From: Mugil cephalus
Taxonomy: Eukaryota > Chordata > Actinopteri > Mugiliformes > Mugilidae
Length of the DNA stretch: 64,000 nucleotides
Direction of reading: 5' to 3'
Assembly (NCBI RefSeq): GCF_022458985.1
Contig: NC_061781.1
Location: 1,398,501-1,462,500, forward strand
A model generated the notes under the pieces. That model was not told the origin of the DNA. It made no database searches and saw only the letters and a program-made list of their open reading frames with translations. The stretch's first letter is position 1, and each line of letters begins with the position of its first letter. This document shows, in pieces, positions 1 through 12,360 of the stretch. Both the position numbers and the translations under genes were made by a program.

Positions 1-894
1 AAGCAGTATTGAAATGTTTAAGGTGTTTATGTATGTCAAATTAAATGAAAATCTCCCTGAGTCGATTTCAACACCAACATATTAACATTCGTAGTCCTTA
101 AAGCAGAGCCACAGACCTCTGAAGACTAAACTGTCGAACCTATGCCTCCAGATAAGTCTCCAGTTTTTTCTGTTTTGTTGTTGATGCGTTGAAATACAAC
201 AGCAGCCACATAAGAAGAAGCAGAGGTATGCTAATGAAGTCAGAGGATTGTTCTGTGTGCATCATAGGCCTCCTCTGAGTACGGTGGTCGGCTGCCCGCC
301 CACCTCCTTTGTTTTCATGCTTTAAACGCTCAACAGAGTCCCACTAATATAGAACATACTGGGGGAGTAGTAATGTAACAGAGAGAGAGAGAGAGGAAGA
401 AGAGGGAATCCACTCCATCAGTCATTATTTATGGTTTGGAGAGGTTTAAAATCAACACGTTCAGGAAGCAGGTCCACGGCCTTATGGCTTTATAACTGCT
501 GTTCAAACAATCACAGCACAGATACCAGATATGGATCAATCCTCAGACCTTTACAAGGAGCTGGAGCTGTGGCCTAGTGTTACAGAAGCGCTTTGGACCA
601 TCAATGTTAAATGGTCTTACTTTTATATAGAAGGGACAGATCAGCATGGCACCCTCTGGCGATCGGACTGCTAAGCCTTCAGTTCGTGGACAACCTGCTC
701 TACCTACCTACCTACTGAGCCACAGCCGCCCCCATGTCCTGATATTTTTGCCCTCCATTCCATTCCTGATGTTTTTTATTATTGTATGTTGAGTACAGAG
801 CCCCAATCTGATCTGTATCTTTGTCATTAACATGTTGTGAAAGTGACAATAATGACTCAAATTTGGACCTACACAACTGAGAACCTTCACTGAC
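1..894. other. No gene recognised
   Basis: Ordinary single-copy-looking DNA with a short (GA)n run at 379-393. The two overlapping minus-strand ORFs at 708-942 have no familiar protein signature. Confidence 0.5.
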
Positions 895-1016
895 AGAAAG
901 AAAGTGTCCTTGGTTCGGTTCTTCTTTGTTTATTGTGACCAAACCAGTCTCTTAAAACTAAAGACAGTTGGACAAAATTTCTTGAAGAAACTCAACAAGT
1001 CCTGTTGTCATTCGGT

Positions 1017-1633
1017 GCGTTTACATGCAGAGCTTAATTGAGCTATGCTCAAAATTCGACTTCTGACTACAGTCCTTGTCCCAGTTTACATGCAGCATAG
1101 AAAATCGAATAACTGTTCTCCTCTACACTAGGTGGCGATATGTGTCATTTTAGTGGGTTAATACCACGTTAATACGGCTCACTTTCCGGTTGATGTATTA
1201 ATAATAATAATAAACAAGAGTCGTTCATGCAGCAGACCAGTGTTTCAAACAACAATCAGACGGATTTTTAATTTTTTTATTTTATCATATATGTAATGTG
1301 CGCACTACTTCTGGTGCAAGTAAGATATGCGCTATCCCTCAGACAGTTCTTCTTCTACTGCGACCAGCTTTCTTGGATGGTTTTGTTCTGGGGTCACACG
1401 CCAGCACAGGCGGGAGCAGGTTGTGGAGCATGCGTACCTGCATTATCTAATTGAAAAATGCGATTCACTGTATACATGCGGGAGAAAATCGAATTCCAAT
1501 CACATTATCTGGGTGTCTCAATCAGACAATGACAACTCCGATTTTAATCGGAGTAACGTGTTTACATGCACTTAAGTTCTCCTGTCATAGCCCGATTAAG
1601 CAATAATTTGTTTTTTCATGTGCATGTAAACGC
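1017..1633. mobile_element. Nonautonomous terminal-inverted-repeat element (MITE-like) nested in an older repeat
   Basis: The ends are inverted copies of GCGTTTACATGCA. Related TTTACATGCA and GAAAATCGAAT motifs recur inside (near 1085, 1465 and 1560), giving a subterminal repeat pattern. No transposase coding was seen. The two flanks (about 895-1012 and 1635-1710) are the two halves of one copy of the 'CAAGAAACCCTACAAGTCC' repeat family, so the element jumped into that repeat. A 3-bp TTC duplication is possible. The superfamily is not assigned. Confidence 0.6.
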
Positions 1634-2149
1634 AGTGTTCCAGCTTTGGTTTTTGATCACTGAGAACCTTCAAAGACAGACTATGGAAGGAAGTCTCTGT
1701 GGTATTCAGAGGCCACGTTTACACAAATATGATTTTTTGGTAAAACATACATGCAGGCGCTTGGAAAAGACAAATACAGAGCCTGTGTGCTTTTTTTTTC
1801 TTTTTCATCCGCGTGGACGACTTGATACGAACACGATGATGTCATTGCCTCGACCCTCTAGCCCCCAAAGTCTCATAACTACAATGACAACATCAATCAC
1901 AGGCTTGTGATGGTGCTGCATCAGACATTGACCCTTGTTGGGTGGCCAGAGCAATACTGTTGCTTCACCACTACACTGAGCTAAAAAGGATTAGGGACTG
2001 TATGTTTGTTTATGGAGTGGAGGGTTGATGTGCATGCTCAGCCTCTTCTTCTTTTTTGTGCTGAGCTCTGAAGCAGAAACAATGCCACACAAAGGGCTGT
2101 CGCCATAGCTACGGCATCAAATTGACACAAAGGTCTAAACTGCCTAATA

Positions 2150-2610
2150 GTGCCTTCAAGAAACTGTACAAGTCTAGTTGTCCTTATTTTAGCTTTGGTT
2201 TTTGGATATACGATGACCTGAATGACTGACAGCCTTTAACGACAGACTGAGGAAAGTCTTTATAGTTCTTCATCTTCCTCGAGGTGTGTCTGGGCTCATT
2301 CTCTATCCACACTCTCCATGAGTCATTTAGATGTGAATAAGCTTCTCGGATGAAACACCTTCAAGAAACCCTACAAGTCCAGTTGTCTTTGTTTCAGCTT
2401 TCTTTTTTGGATATATTATGGCCTTGAAGAATGAGAACCTTCACAGACAGAATGTGGAGGAATGTGTTCTTCTTAGTTGAGGTGCTCATTCTCCATCCAG
2501 TCATTTAGAACTGAAGACTTGAAACGTCCTCAAAAAACCCAACAGGTCCAGTTTTGGTTTTGTCTTGGTTTAGTTTTTTTGATATTTCACATTTTTGTTT
2601 AAACACACAG
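2150..2610. repeat. Cluster of the 'CAAGAAACCCTACAAGTCC' dispersed repeat
   Basis: Three diverged copies stand in a row (starting near 2156, 2350 and 2520). Each has a core like TTCAAGAAACCCTACAAGTC, then CAGTTGTCTTTGTTTCAGCT, then GAGAACCTTCACAGACAGA. Further copies are at 895-1012/1635-1710, and in the opposite orientation at 8880-9790 and 11545-11990. A relative lies near 44460-44680. Confidence 0.65.
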
Positions 2611-2819
2611 ATATTTGTTCATCCGGTGTTTTGTGTGAGAAATGAAAACAAATGGGAGTCCTAACTGAGGTGAACATGAGTGATGGAGCTGCTAGGGTGT
2701 GTATGGCGAGTGGTCTGGTTTGGTTTATATATATTGGTATATGGAGTGGTAATAGAAGAATGGGAATGACAAGGCAGATGAGGGGAATGGTGGGATGGAG
2801 TCAGTGAATGTCTGACATC

Positions 2820-3070
2820 GCCAAAACCTGCCATGTGTCATTGATTAACCGGGTAGAGTTGCAATGATTTAGTTGACAAAGCATCACGTTAGCGGGTCCA
2901 AGTGTGTGTGTGGGTGTAGATTAATGACCCTGGGACGAGCCAGATACTTGTTGACATAAACCAAGGTGCCAGGGTGATATCATGACATTGTTTTATTTCT
3001 CACGGTGCTATTTTTCCTCTTTATTACCAGGAGATTATTGAGTGCAGCTCTGTCTTGGAATGGCGCTTGC
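2820..3070. other. High-complexity noncoding block, possible regulatory element
   Basis: The sequence is balanced in composition, with homeobox/Fox-like words (TGATTAACCGGG, GATTAATGACC, GACATAAACCAAGG). No ORF, repeat match or splice pattern was seen. This is a suggestion only, since conservation cannot be tested here. Confidence 0.25.
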
Positions 3071-3779
3071 TAAAAAATGATTCATGTAGAACTTTCTTTG
3101 CAGCAACTGTAAATATTAAAAACTGAAACTAGCAGTCAAGGTGCTCTGAGCTAAAATAACTTCTCACCAGCAGGTGGCAGTAGTTTGCATTCAGTATTCA
3201 AAAGGGGAAACAGGAAGACCTACTATTAGAAAAGTTTCCGTTAGCTGGGAGGCTTGGAGGCTAAGAAGAGTTACAGTAAGGAGAGCTACCATTAGCTATG
3301 AGGCTAGGAAACTATGAGGAGGTACTATAATTTTTTTAATTGCTAAAAATCACCTGCCTTTCTTTCAAAATTGATGCAACAGAAACAAAGAACCACATGC
3401 CCTATTTCCCTGCAAATTAACGTTGTTAAATAAAGAAGATATCTTTTTATATTTTGGAGATATCGACTTCATTCTTAATTTTTAAATAAAAATCCTATTT
3501 AAACGTCCACCTTCAGGTATATAGATCCTGAAACTATGGCCATTGTTTCTAGGGCCAGTATATGTGTGTGAGGAAAAGGTAAAGAAGCCAGGTAGAACAA
3601 CAGTCAACACTATTCTCAAACCGAAGCCAGACCTGTTTTATCTCAGCGAGGTCTTTGCAGGGGCAAGGCCAGACCTGACACTGTGTAGCTGGGAAAGAAA
3701 GAGGAGGAGGAGGGTAAGATGAAGCTGCTGCGGGCCTGGAGGTCTGACTGTCTGTGGAAGGCTCTGCTCTGGGGGCTAA

Positions 3780-4066
3780 CTGATTAGGCTATAATTTGAG
3801 GGGGTGTCTTGAGGGAGCAGCCCCGTTTTCACCCACCACCCCTGCCGCCGCCACCACCATCACCGCCGCCGCCGCCACTCCTGGGAGGCTGGGGCTGGTG
3901 CAACAGGACCCCGAGCATCAACACACACACTTGAATGAAATGATGGATAAGCAGACGTGGGGATTGAGAACAGGAAGTGATGGTTTAAACAGAGACGCCA
4001 GCAGCAGAAACACTCCCTCTTCTCTCTCTCTCTAACATTAAAGCTACAGCACAGTGGAAGAAACAG
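3780..4066 (+). other. Candidate noncoding first exon with strong donor
   Basis: A CpG- and CCG-rich stretch (GCCGCCGCCACCACCATCAC region near 3845) is followed by a perfect donor AAACAG|GTAAGA at 4066. It could be the leader exon of a plus-strand transcript whose coding exons I cannot place. No downstream partner exon was proven. Confidence 0.25.
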
Positions 4067-5029
4067 GTAAGATTTGAGTTATGTTTCACAGTCATGCCAC
4101 CAGCATAGACTCATTTAACCTGGATATAATCAGCATCTTGTTAGATCACATGACTGCCTGTATGTGAAAGAGACTGCTGGAAGTTTCCCTCCACTCTAAT
4201 GAGCTTTTTATCATCTTGGTCCAAAAAACAAACACTTTTATTTGTATCATTCAGGTAAGCTCTATGTATCCAAATACAGTAAAAGGGGATAAACAGGTAC
4301 ATGAAAATGTTCCAAATGCTGCTGCTTTAATTTTACTTATCAGCACAATTGTTGCACAGTTCCTGATTATAGGACTTTGAGGGAAACTTTAAAGAATTTC
4401 GGTTAACGAAGGCTGACTGTGACATCATCTCTCTTCTGTCTGAGCCAAAACGTTTCACTTGAATGACCCACAGAGACTAGAGCACCTGAGAGGACATAAC
4501 TGAACACCAAGAAGAGCTACCACTAGCTCAGAGGCTAGCAAGCAAGAAAGAGCTACTGTAAGGTTTAAATTAAATTTAAGATGCAAATATTTTCCCTGAC
4601 AGTTTATAGAGACCAACCATGGAGCCAAAGATAGAAAACTTTAGGCATATGATCATCAGGTGGGTAAAAATGCTAAAGGGATAAATTATTTTGAGAAATT
4701 TAGGTTTCTTTCAGAGAATAGATTTAGCAGAAATCACTATCATGTCTGCATGGTCTATGTTAAACTAGCTATTTCTGCATAGAGTTATATAACAAACTTA
4801 AGACATGCCAGAAAGCAGGTCTGTTGCCTACGTTTTCAAGAAGAAAGGTTCAGTCAGTCTCCTCCAGGAAATCCTGCCAGGAAATGTGAAAACGTCAAAC
4901 TATACATGAATAAATTTAACAATCGATGCATGGTTAAATTAAAATAATAAAGATAGCAACCCGCTGTGGTGTTGTCTCCATATTTTAGTCCACGCAGACA
5001 ATATAACACCCGTAATTAAAGCAGTGTAA

Positions 5030-5420
5030 TATTTATTGCCGCCAGTTTTAAGCAAAGAGGCTGATATTTATCCAGTGATTACAGGTACTAAAGCTCAGGC
5101 CTGCTTTGTTTCCCCGTGCTGTTTGGCCATTGCCATGACGCTGCGTGGGTCTCCACTGTCAACAAGCAGCTTGCAATCTCCCATTAGATCAGATGCTATT
5201 AGAGCAGAGAGGAGTCGCTGAGCAAACACTGTTCCTGCCTTTAAAACCAGGTTATCTAATCTCCTCAACGGGGATGAGCTGGACTTTGGAGTTCATGGAC
5301 AGACGGGGCGGTTCGTCCACAAGGGGCTGTTTGAAGCACCACTCAGCCTCAGACGGGCTCTCATTGGTCGATCCCCATGACGGGCCTCATACAAGGCTTT
5401 ATGAGCAGTGATCAGATAAG
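5030..5420. other. High-complexity block, possible conserved noncoding element
   Basis: Non-repetitive sequence with words such as AATATTTATTGCCGCCAGTT and CCATTAGATCAGATGCTATT. Short ORFs are present in more than one frame, but none looks like a known protein. Confidence 0.25.
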
Positions 5421-6589
5421 AGATCATGGAGGTTCTTTGTTGAGGGTCAGATAACGTCTGGTGCTGATGATCAGAGATGTTGCAGTGTCAGTTGTTTTGT
5501 TTGGATGGGTTCACATTTTGTTTTTAGTCAGAAAATTACAGTTGAAGTGTTTATTAAATGTAAATGTTCGCTTCACTGTCAAATATTGGGTGCTTCTGTA
5601 AAATCCATAGTTATTGTGAGGTTTGACTAAAGTCGATAACTTCTAAGTATAAAAATACATCTTTATTCAACCAGGTTAATTGGAAGGTCTGCAATGTAAG
5701 GCAACCTGGTACAGATGTGCTGAAAATGGACATAACTTCTATGAGTCTTCTTTTTTGTTGCTTTAAATGTGGTAGAAACACATTCAAAAGACTGAATGGA
5801 TTTTTTAAAATATTGCCAAAGGTTTAAGGGGTTAGGATCACGATGTCAACGCTATGTTTCCAGAAGTTTTGAAGCTCAGCATGGCATTTCCAGTCATCGC
5901 CATCTTGGCCCACCTAATTCCCAAGTAACGCAAAAATGGTCAAAGAGGTGGAGCTGAGTAGGCTTGACATAATTTAAACAAGTGAGTTCTGTAAAGCTTC
6001 ACCATTAGAGTTGATGTCAATGGAGGAATTGGCTCTAGAGATCAAAATTTCTTGTAAAGTTGATATTATATATTTGACTCTTATTTTTTTGGAAGCTATG
6101 GGCAGCAGAACTATATGTATCTCAAATTATGTCAAATTTGACGTGATCTTTTAAGACTTATTCTGGTAAACTTGGTCTTATTCTCGTTATTTACTCTTAT
6201 TTTCATGCCTGTTAGACTCTGAAACAAGATCAGTTCTCTGTATTATTCCCTCCCTCTTGACTCATTCACGTTCCCGTCTTCCAAACCTCCAGAAGCTCCT
6301 TTCTCTCTCTCTCTCTCTCTCTCTCTTCTCTTTCTGTCTCTACGCGTTCATGGCTGGGTGCTTTAGCCCAGGCTCAGGAGGCAGCCAGCCCGGGACCCGG
6401 CCTGCCTAGCATCAGGCTAAGTGCCTCTGACAGCCAACCGCACAGTTATTAACTGTGATCTGCCACCACAAGGCTTGGGCAGCCCCGCATCGAGGGGAGG
6501 GTCCACCAGAGGGCTCTGCTCTAAACACAAAGACCGCTTTCACCGTGTAGCCTTCCTGCTCTCTCTAATACATATTTACATCATACACT

Positions 6590-6690
6590 GTGCATGTACT
6601 TTGTCTAATATTACTTATGAGGAGCTGGAGCTGCTGGGACGCCGCCCGCTGACGTCTGTGAACTTCTTTAACATGTACAGCATGGTGAGG
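6590..6690 (+). other. Unassigned exon-like segment
   Basis: An open frame reading EELELLGRRPLTSVNFFNMY ends at a plausible donor (AGCATG|GTGAGG near 6684). The acceptor side (TTACTTATGAG) is weak. I do not recognise the protein. It could be a lone exon, a decayed exon or chance. Confidence 0.2.
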
Positions 6691-7009
6691 AATGCTGTCC
6701 ATAGTCTAGAAGCTTTCATCCATATAGGTGGTCTGCAGCATTGTTTGTCCTGCGCTCGCCCTCCTGCATCCCGGGCCGCCCCTCCTCACAGGATGTGGGA
6801 GACCCTCCAAACAACAACACAACACGGGTCATTAGACGACAAAATTGGGAGAGAAATAAATAAATGTTAGCAAGTCAGAGAGACAGAGAAGGAGAAAGAG
6901 AGAGAGAGAAAAAGAGTGAGGTCCATAATGACAGCTGACTATGTTTAGCCCCCAGAAAGGCGCTGGGATAAACAGCAGCTAGTCCGAGCTAACAGGAGGG
7001 CTTTAAGTC

Positions 7010-7310
7010 GCCGGATTGAAAACCCCCAAAGCCACTTTTTTCCTGCCCACACCGGCCATAATGAGAGCCCCACCATTCAATTGTTGAATAGTTGAGGCTT
7101 TTCCCTTTGAGGTGACTGGCTTTAATATAGCAACGCGACATACACAGTGGAGCAATGGACGTCCCCAGCCGTGTTCAAAGCTGTGGCGGGATAAGGACAC
7201 GGCTGACATGCATTATTCCTTACAAAAGCTGCCCTTTGTATGCTTTATGCTCAGATCCCACAAATTGTAGGCTTTGTCCGTCAACATTTCTTATTTCAGG
7301 CAGAGCTTCC
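7010..7310. other. High-complexity block, possible conserved noncoding element
   Basis: Contains GCCATAATGAGAGCCCCACC, GACATGCATTATTCCTTACA and AAAAGCTGCCCTTTGTATGC, with octamer/homeobox- and SOX-like words packed together. No coding frame looks real. A CT/CCTCCT-rich stretch follows at 7308-7345. Confidence 0.3.
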
Positions 7311-7859
7311 CTCCCTCCCCTTCCTCGTCCTCCTCCTCCTCCCCACTGCTGTCCTGCATGGCCTCGGCTTGTGATGATGCATTACGGTGTTGATCTAGTC
7401 CAATGACTTCTTCTGTCTGCTCTGCCCTCTGTGGGAGATTCAAAGGAAGGAGGTGACTTCTACAGACAACTTTTCTCTGGGTTTATCTGGTCGCTGTTTT
7501 GTTTTTTGTTTTTTAAAAGAAAATGTAGTTTGGTTTCCAGTTGGCTTCAGACTCTAACAGGTCAACCCCGTGAAGCCTGACAGACAATGTTTCCACATAT
7601 GATTATTGTTTTGTATCGTATTTGATACTTCAGTCATTTATATCAGTTTACGGGACAACTTTTTTTTCTTTTTTACATTAACTTATTATAGAATAGCCTT
7701 TTATTGGAAAACTAAAACATAGGCAACGATGGACTAAAACACTAATCTTTTCTCTGAATTGAAAAGTATATATTACATAGATTTAATTTGTTAAGAGAAA
7801 TTTATTATTATATTTACCAAGTGAACTTCTGTAACATATTGATATACCTCAAAATTACA

Positions 7860-8260
7860 CTGTCATGGAATAGGTATATGCATTTTAACTAGTTTAGCTT
7901 AAGAATAACTGTTGCCATTGCATTTTTTTGTATCTTTGTTTGCTGTTTGTATCTGCCAAGCTACTGTGCTAAGCTATGCTAGTTAGGATATCCATCATCC
8001 TAAATCAGCAATTTGTTAACCTGGTATATTCGGCACTCTTTGTGGTTTTTAGCACAACTGGCACAGCTTAGCAAAGTAAGTGTAACTGTAGCCATGGCAT
8101 TATCCTGTATCTCTCTTTGCTCTCAGATCATATCTGCTTATATGCTGCTTATGCTTAAGTACTATGCTAAGATGGGGTAGTCAACTGCTAACTTAGATTG
8201 TCCCAATGAGTTCTGTTTAGAAATGTTTTATAGGGTAGTTTGTTTGGCTCAAAGTTGCCA
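7860..8260. repeat. Two-unit imperfect tandem repeat
   Basis: A unit with TGTTGCCATTGCATTTTTTTG, then GCTACTGTGCTAAGCTATGC (about 7908-7985) recurs as TGTAGCCATGGCATTATCCTG, then AAGTACTATGCTAAGATGGG (about 8086-8180). No coding potential was seen. Confidence 0.5.
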
Positions 8261-8685
8261 TATGGTTGAATTGAAATTATTGACAAATAGATTTATAGAT
8301 GTCAGAAAAAAAAATGTTCTTTTTAAAGGGATGAATATTTCTTGGATTGATCTGCTGTGACCCACATCTTAAGTCTACCGTAAAAACATGGCCTCCAGCC
8401 TGGGCCTCTCTTAACCCAGCAGTAACACTTAGAAGTCATTACTCTCAGGGTCAAGTGTGATCCCTGTGCTTATCTGCATCAGCACAAGCGCCAGTGTACT
8501 CACACTCAAATCTCCCAGAGCTCTGGTGAGTGTACTAATAAAAAGTGATTTAAGTGAGGGAGGTGATTGAAGAGGCAATGCTGCCCCCATGTGCTCTGCA
8601 ATTTGTAATTACAAGTGGTTAAAGGATATTATTTGTGGACGACTGGTAAATCCCCGACATAACTCACAGTGGACTCTCTGTTTAG

Positions 8686-8733
8686 AGCCACATGTCATGG
8701 AGCAGGTCATCATACAGCTTCTCAAGAGACGAG
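8686..8733 (+). other. Candidate 48-nt micro-exon
   Basis: Flanked by a good acceptor (CTCTCTGTTTAG) and donor (CGAG|GTGAGC). The length is divisible by three and it is open in two frames (SHMSWSRSSYSFSRDE, or an HVMEQVIIQLLKRR frame). No partner exon was identified. Confidence 0.25.
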
Positions 8734-8814
8734 GTGAGCAAACTATGGAGATGCAGCAGGTTTTCTTTCTTTCGGTATCAAGACAAAATGTCAGTGTGTA
8801 AAAGGTTCTCAATC

Positions 8815-9790
8815 AAATGTATACAAAAACAAAACTCGTCATATTTCCTGATTCAAATTTTTTTTTTTTGTCAACATCATGTCTGAAACATCTCGATTTG
8901 GTTTCTTGCAGACATTTCTCCCAAGGGGCTTGTTTTTGGACAATCTGGTTTATGTTCTCTTTAGAGAACTCCTACTGGACTTGTAGGGTTTTTCGAAGCT
9001 ATATCTCTACTTTTTGCCATTCAGAAAATGTTTTTTCAAACATACTCTTGCCTAAAAGAGAAAGCTGAAATACAGGCAAGATTCAGGGAGATTGTTGAAT
9101 AAGCTTTGCCAAGTTTCACCACTCGAAGCATCTTTTTAAAATCAGTGTCTGAAACAAGTGCAACTGGACTTTTATGGTTCCAAGAAGACATTTCTGCGGT
9201 GGCTCTGAAGGTCAAAACACAACAACAATTCACAAAACACGTTTCAGAAAACACAATGACATTACAGCAAACACAACGACATTTCACAAAACACGACAAA
9301 TAGAAAAACAATGCTAGAAACGTTGTTGTGTATATATATCTATATTTTGAAATGTATTTTTGTAAAAACTGCTTTGTCTAGAAACCAAGCTGCACTGTTT
9401 TGAAAATGTTTCACCAAATTTGATCATGTTTTTACCATTCAAAACTTACTTTTAGGCAAAATCTTCTCTAAAAGACAAAACTTGAATAAATGTAACTGGT
9501 CTTGTAGGGTTTCTTGAAGACATATCGTCATTTTTTGCTTCTCAAAACTTCTCTTTAGACATGGTCTTGTCTAAAAACATTTAAAACGAAAACTTTACAA
9601 AGACACCTGGACTTATAGGGTCCTTGGTCACTACTCAAAACTGTTCTTTTGTGTCCAAAAGACAAAACTTAAACAAAACCAATAGACTTATAGGGTTTCT
9701 TGAAAACATAATGTGACATTTTTCAATTTGAAACATATTTTTTAGTCAGTATCAAAAAACAATACTGAAATAAAGGCAACTAAACATCAT
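8815..9790. repeat. Array of degenerate copies of the same repeat, opposite orientation
   Basis: Units reading ACTGGACTTGTAGGGTTTCT, then GAAGACATATC, then a T-rich stretch recur at about 8965, 9160, 9500, 9610 and 9690, with spacers of 80-340 bp. This looks like an old, irregular tandem expansion. No coding frame is shared between units. Confidence 0.6.
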
Positions 9791-9799
9791 CTTTGTTTT

Positions 9800-10850
9800 T
9801 GTTTTATTATGACAGGAGCTGTTTGATCCAGCTCTCTCACTCTCTCAGGCTTTAGGTCAGAGGAGTTTTATTAATTAATGTAATAGCTATGAACTGAAAC
9901 ACTGCGACATTTTGTCTTATTCTAAAGCTCCTCTTCTCCTCCACGGAGCCTCTTCAAGTCTGAAAATGACTAAGGGATATGTGGTGGGCTGAGGAGGAAA
10001 CTCCCTTTACCACAGGCCTGCTATCTCTGTGGGAGTTCATTATAAACACACAGGACGGCCACACACATGAATGCACACACACAAGCATTCATAAGCAGAA
10101 TTCACAGTGGGAGATTATTACACACACATACTGTATATATACAGTCTGTGACCTGAACACTGGCGGGCAGATGTGCACACCATTCACCGCACTATAAACT
10201 TACCAGCATGAATATGTTTCTGTGGACATCCCCTGCTCCACCCATGCAGACTGGCTCCCCACCCACGACATCTCCACCCACGGGCTGAGGATGGAGGCAG
10301 GCTTTACCGGGAAACAAGGAAGGGAAGCCACAGAGGGGTCACAGGGTCAGGACATGCTACTCTTCTGTCACATGGACCACACACATCTGTACATTGACAC
10401 TAATCCATAAGTTCTGAATGCTCCACTGTGTTTTAATAGATCTCCTCCATGACAGCAGCACCAGAGATGCATGGTCTTCATTGCTGTTGACGCGTCTTTA
10501 TCGAAGCTTGATGTGATGATGACGTTGGAGAAAACTCATCCATGTAGCTTATTCAGATCTAAATACCTGGGCATAAGCTGGGATGCTGAATGGTATCAAA
10601 TACACCTAGGAGAAGAATAAGAACCAAGGAAGAAGGAGAGGTTCCTCCAAACCTCAAAGTCTGTCTTTGAAGATTCTCAGATTCTCTTGAAGAATAACCT
10701 GTTTAGGTTATTATGAGTTTGTTAATGTTTTTTTTTTTTTTTTTTTTTTTTGACTCTGACTCGTTGTTTTTCTATGCCTTGAACCAGTCAAATGGTTTTA
10801 AGTCATTTTTGTTGTTGTTGTTGTTTTTTATTTGTCTTTTTGTGCTGTCT
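9800..10850. other. No gene recognised
   Basis: Contains ACACAC-rich stretches (10050-10130), a poly(T) run at 10730-10751 and a GTT microsatellite at 10809-10825. Short ORFs near 9979-10410 look like chance. Confidence 0.45.
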
Positions 10851-10859
10851 TTATTTATT

Positions 10860-11522
10860 TTTTTCTGACTTTTTGTTTGTCGCAGTGTCGTTGGTTGTGG
10901 AGTTCGGTTGAGCAGCCGTTGTGTTCCGTTGGTGTGTTCCTGTTAGCGCTGTCCGGGTCCCCTGATCTGTCCGGAGTAAGGCCTGAGAGTCCCGCTGAGT
11001 TTTAGGAGAAGAGCACTCGGGATGCTGGACTGGAGTTGGTGCCGTCTGTCCTCAAGGGGAACGTGAGGTCTTTGGCGGCAGAATGGATTGACTGTGTGCT
11101 CTTGATGGGACCCAGAGGGAGTGTGTCTTGAGAAGAGCTTTGGAGACCTGGTTCATAGGACCACAATATGTCTGTGCCTGGCTTCAGACTCTACGGGCAG
11201 ACACACTGTTGGCGTTTACATCCTTCCCTCAGTGGACAATGACAAGGAGACACCATTGACGAGAACCATGCAATGACACGATCCATGCAGCTGTTGCTAT
11301 GCAACTGACCAAACAACCACTGTTTTTGCCAACCTTTTTTTAATATTTTTTCATAATGCTAACACTGTAAATGTTTTGATTACACTTTTTATTTTTATTT
11401 TACGTTAATCTAATCTCATTTTATTTTATCTTTCTTGTGTTTAGTTTTATGTGCAATAAAGCTACCGTGACAAAGTGATGTCCTTTGTGGATCAATAAAG
11501 TCTGTCTAAGTCTAAGTCTAAG
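10860..11522 (+). mobile_element. Non-LTR retrotransposon 3' region ending in (TCTAAG)n
   Basis: A CpG-bearing segment without long ORFs ends with AATAAAGCTACCGTGACAAA, then a stretch ending GTCTGTCTAAGTCTAAGTCT. Such short tandem tails mark the 3' ends of LINE or LINE-mobilised elements. A second copy of just this tail occurs at 41105-41190. Confidence 0.55.
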
Positions 11523-11544
11523 GTCGTGGTATGTCCAAAAAACT

Positions 11545-11990
11545 GAGGTGAAACAAGGATCCAACTGAACTTATTGGGTTTCTTGAAGACATTTCATCCA
11601 AGTCTTTTGGCGAGTTGAGATGGAGAATTAGCATGTGTACGTGTGTCTGTATGTGTGTGGGTTAGGGGTGTTTGTTTTTAATGCAAAGCACTTTGCATTG
11701 CATTTTTTATGTATGAAAAGTGCACTATATAGTTTTGATTTTTTGATTTGATTTGATTAGAGTCTGTTTGTGAAGGTTTTCAGTCATCTAGGTCAAAACT
11801 GAGACTAGGAAAACTGCACTTGTGTAATTTCTTGAGGATGTTTCATCCAAACCAAATCCTGTGGAGAGTTGGGATGGAGAATGAGCCCAAACACACCTCA
11901 AAGAAGAAGAACCAAGGAGACTTTCTTCTACAGTCTGTACAAAGGTCTTTGTCTCTGAAAGTCTTTTGGTCTTCTTTAGTCATCTTCTTC
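11545..11990. repeat. Two further copies of the 'GGGTTTCTTGAAGACATTTC' repeat
   Basis: The copies begin near 11560 and 11820, each followed by the phrase GAGTTGAGATGGAGAAT or GAGTTGGGATGGAGAATGAG. They belong to the same dispersed family as the arrays at 2150 and 8815. Confidence 0.6.
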
Positions 11991-12360
11991 TTTGAGTTGT
12001 GTTTCTCCTGATAATTCCTTCTCCACAGAGTTGCCGCTTCTCCTTGGTCAGGGTGAAGTCCATTAATTCCATACTTATGTTTCACTGTGGTTGCCACTAA
12101 TTAAGACTGATCATCTCTATCGTCAGCCATGAAATGTTGCTCCATCTCACCACAGTGTTTGTACTTGTTTGCCACCTGAGAAATGGTTTAGACTACTAGT
12201 GTTTAAAGTCAGCAGTGTACAGGCATATCATACTGTACATATTTTTTAACAAAAAAATGAAATACACAATAATAATTAAAATCAAACAAAAACAAAAATA
12301 AAATCGAAAAACAAAAATCTATATACACAATATTTACAAGATAATTACAATAATTTAATA

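Noticed and set aside
1327-1910. ORFs of 82 and 114 codons near 1.3-1.9 kb
   Set aside because: They cross the nonautonomous transposon and its flanks and show no protein similarity.
6421-6870. 149-codon plus-strand ORF
   Set aside because: No recognisable domain and no conserved start context. Only a short part of it looked exon-like, so it is reported as a weak candidate, not a gene.
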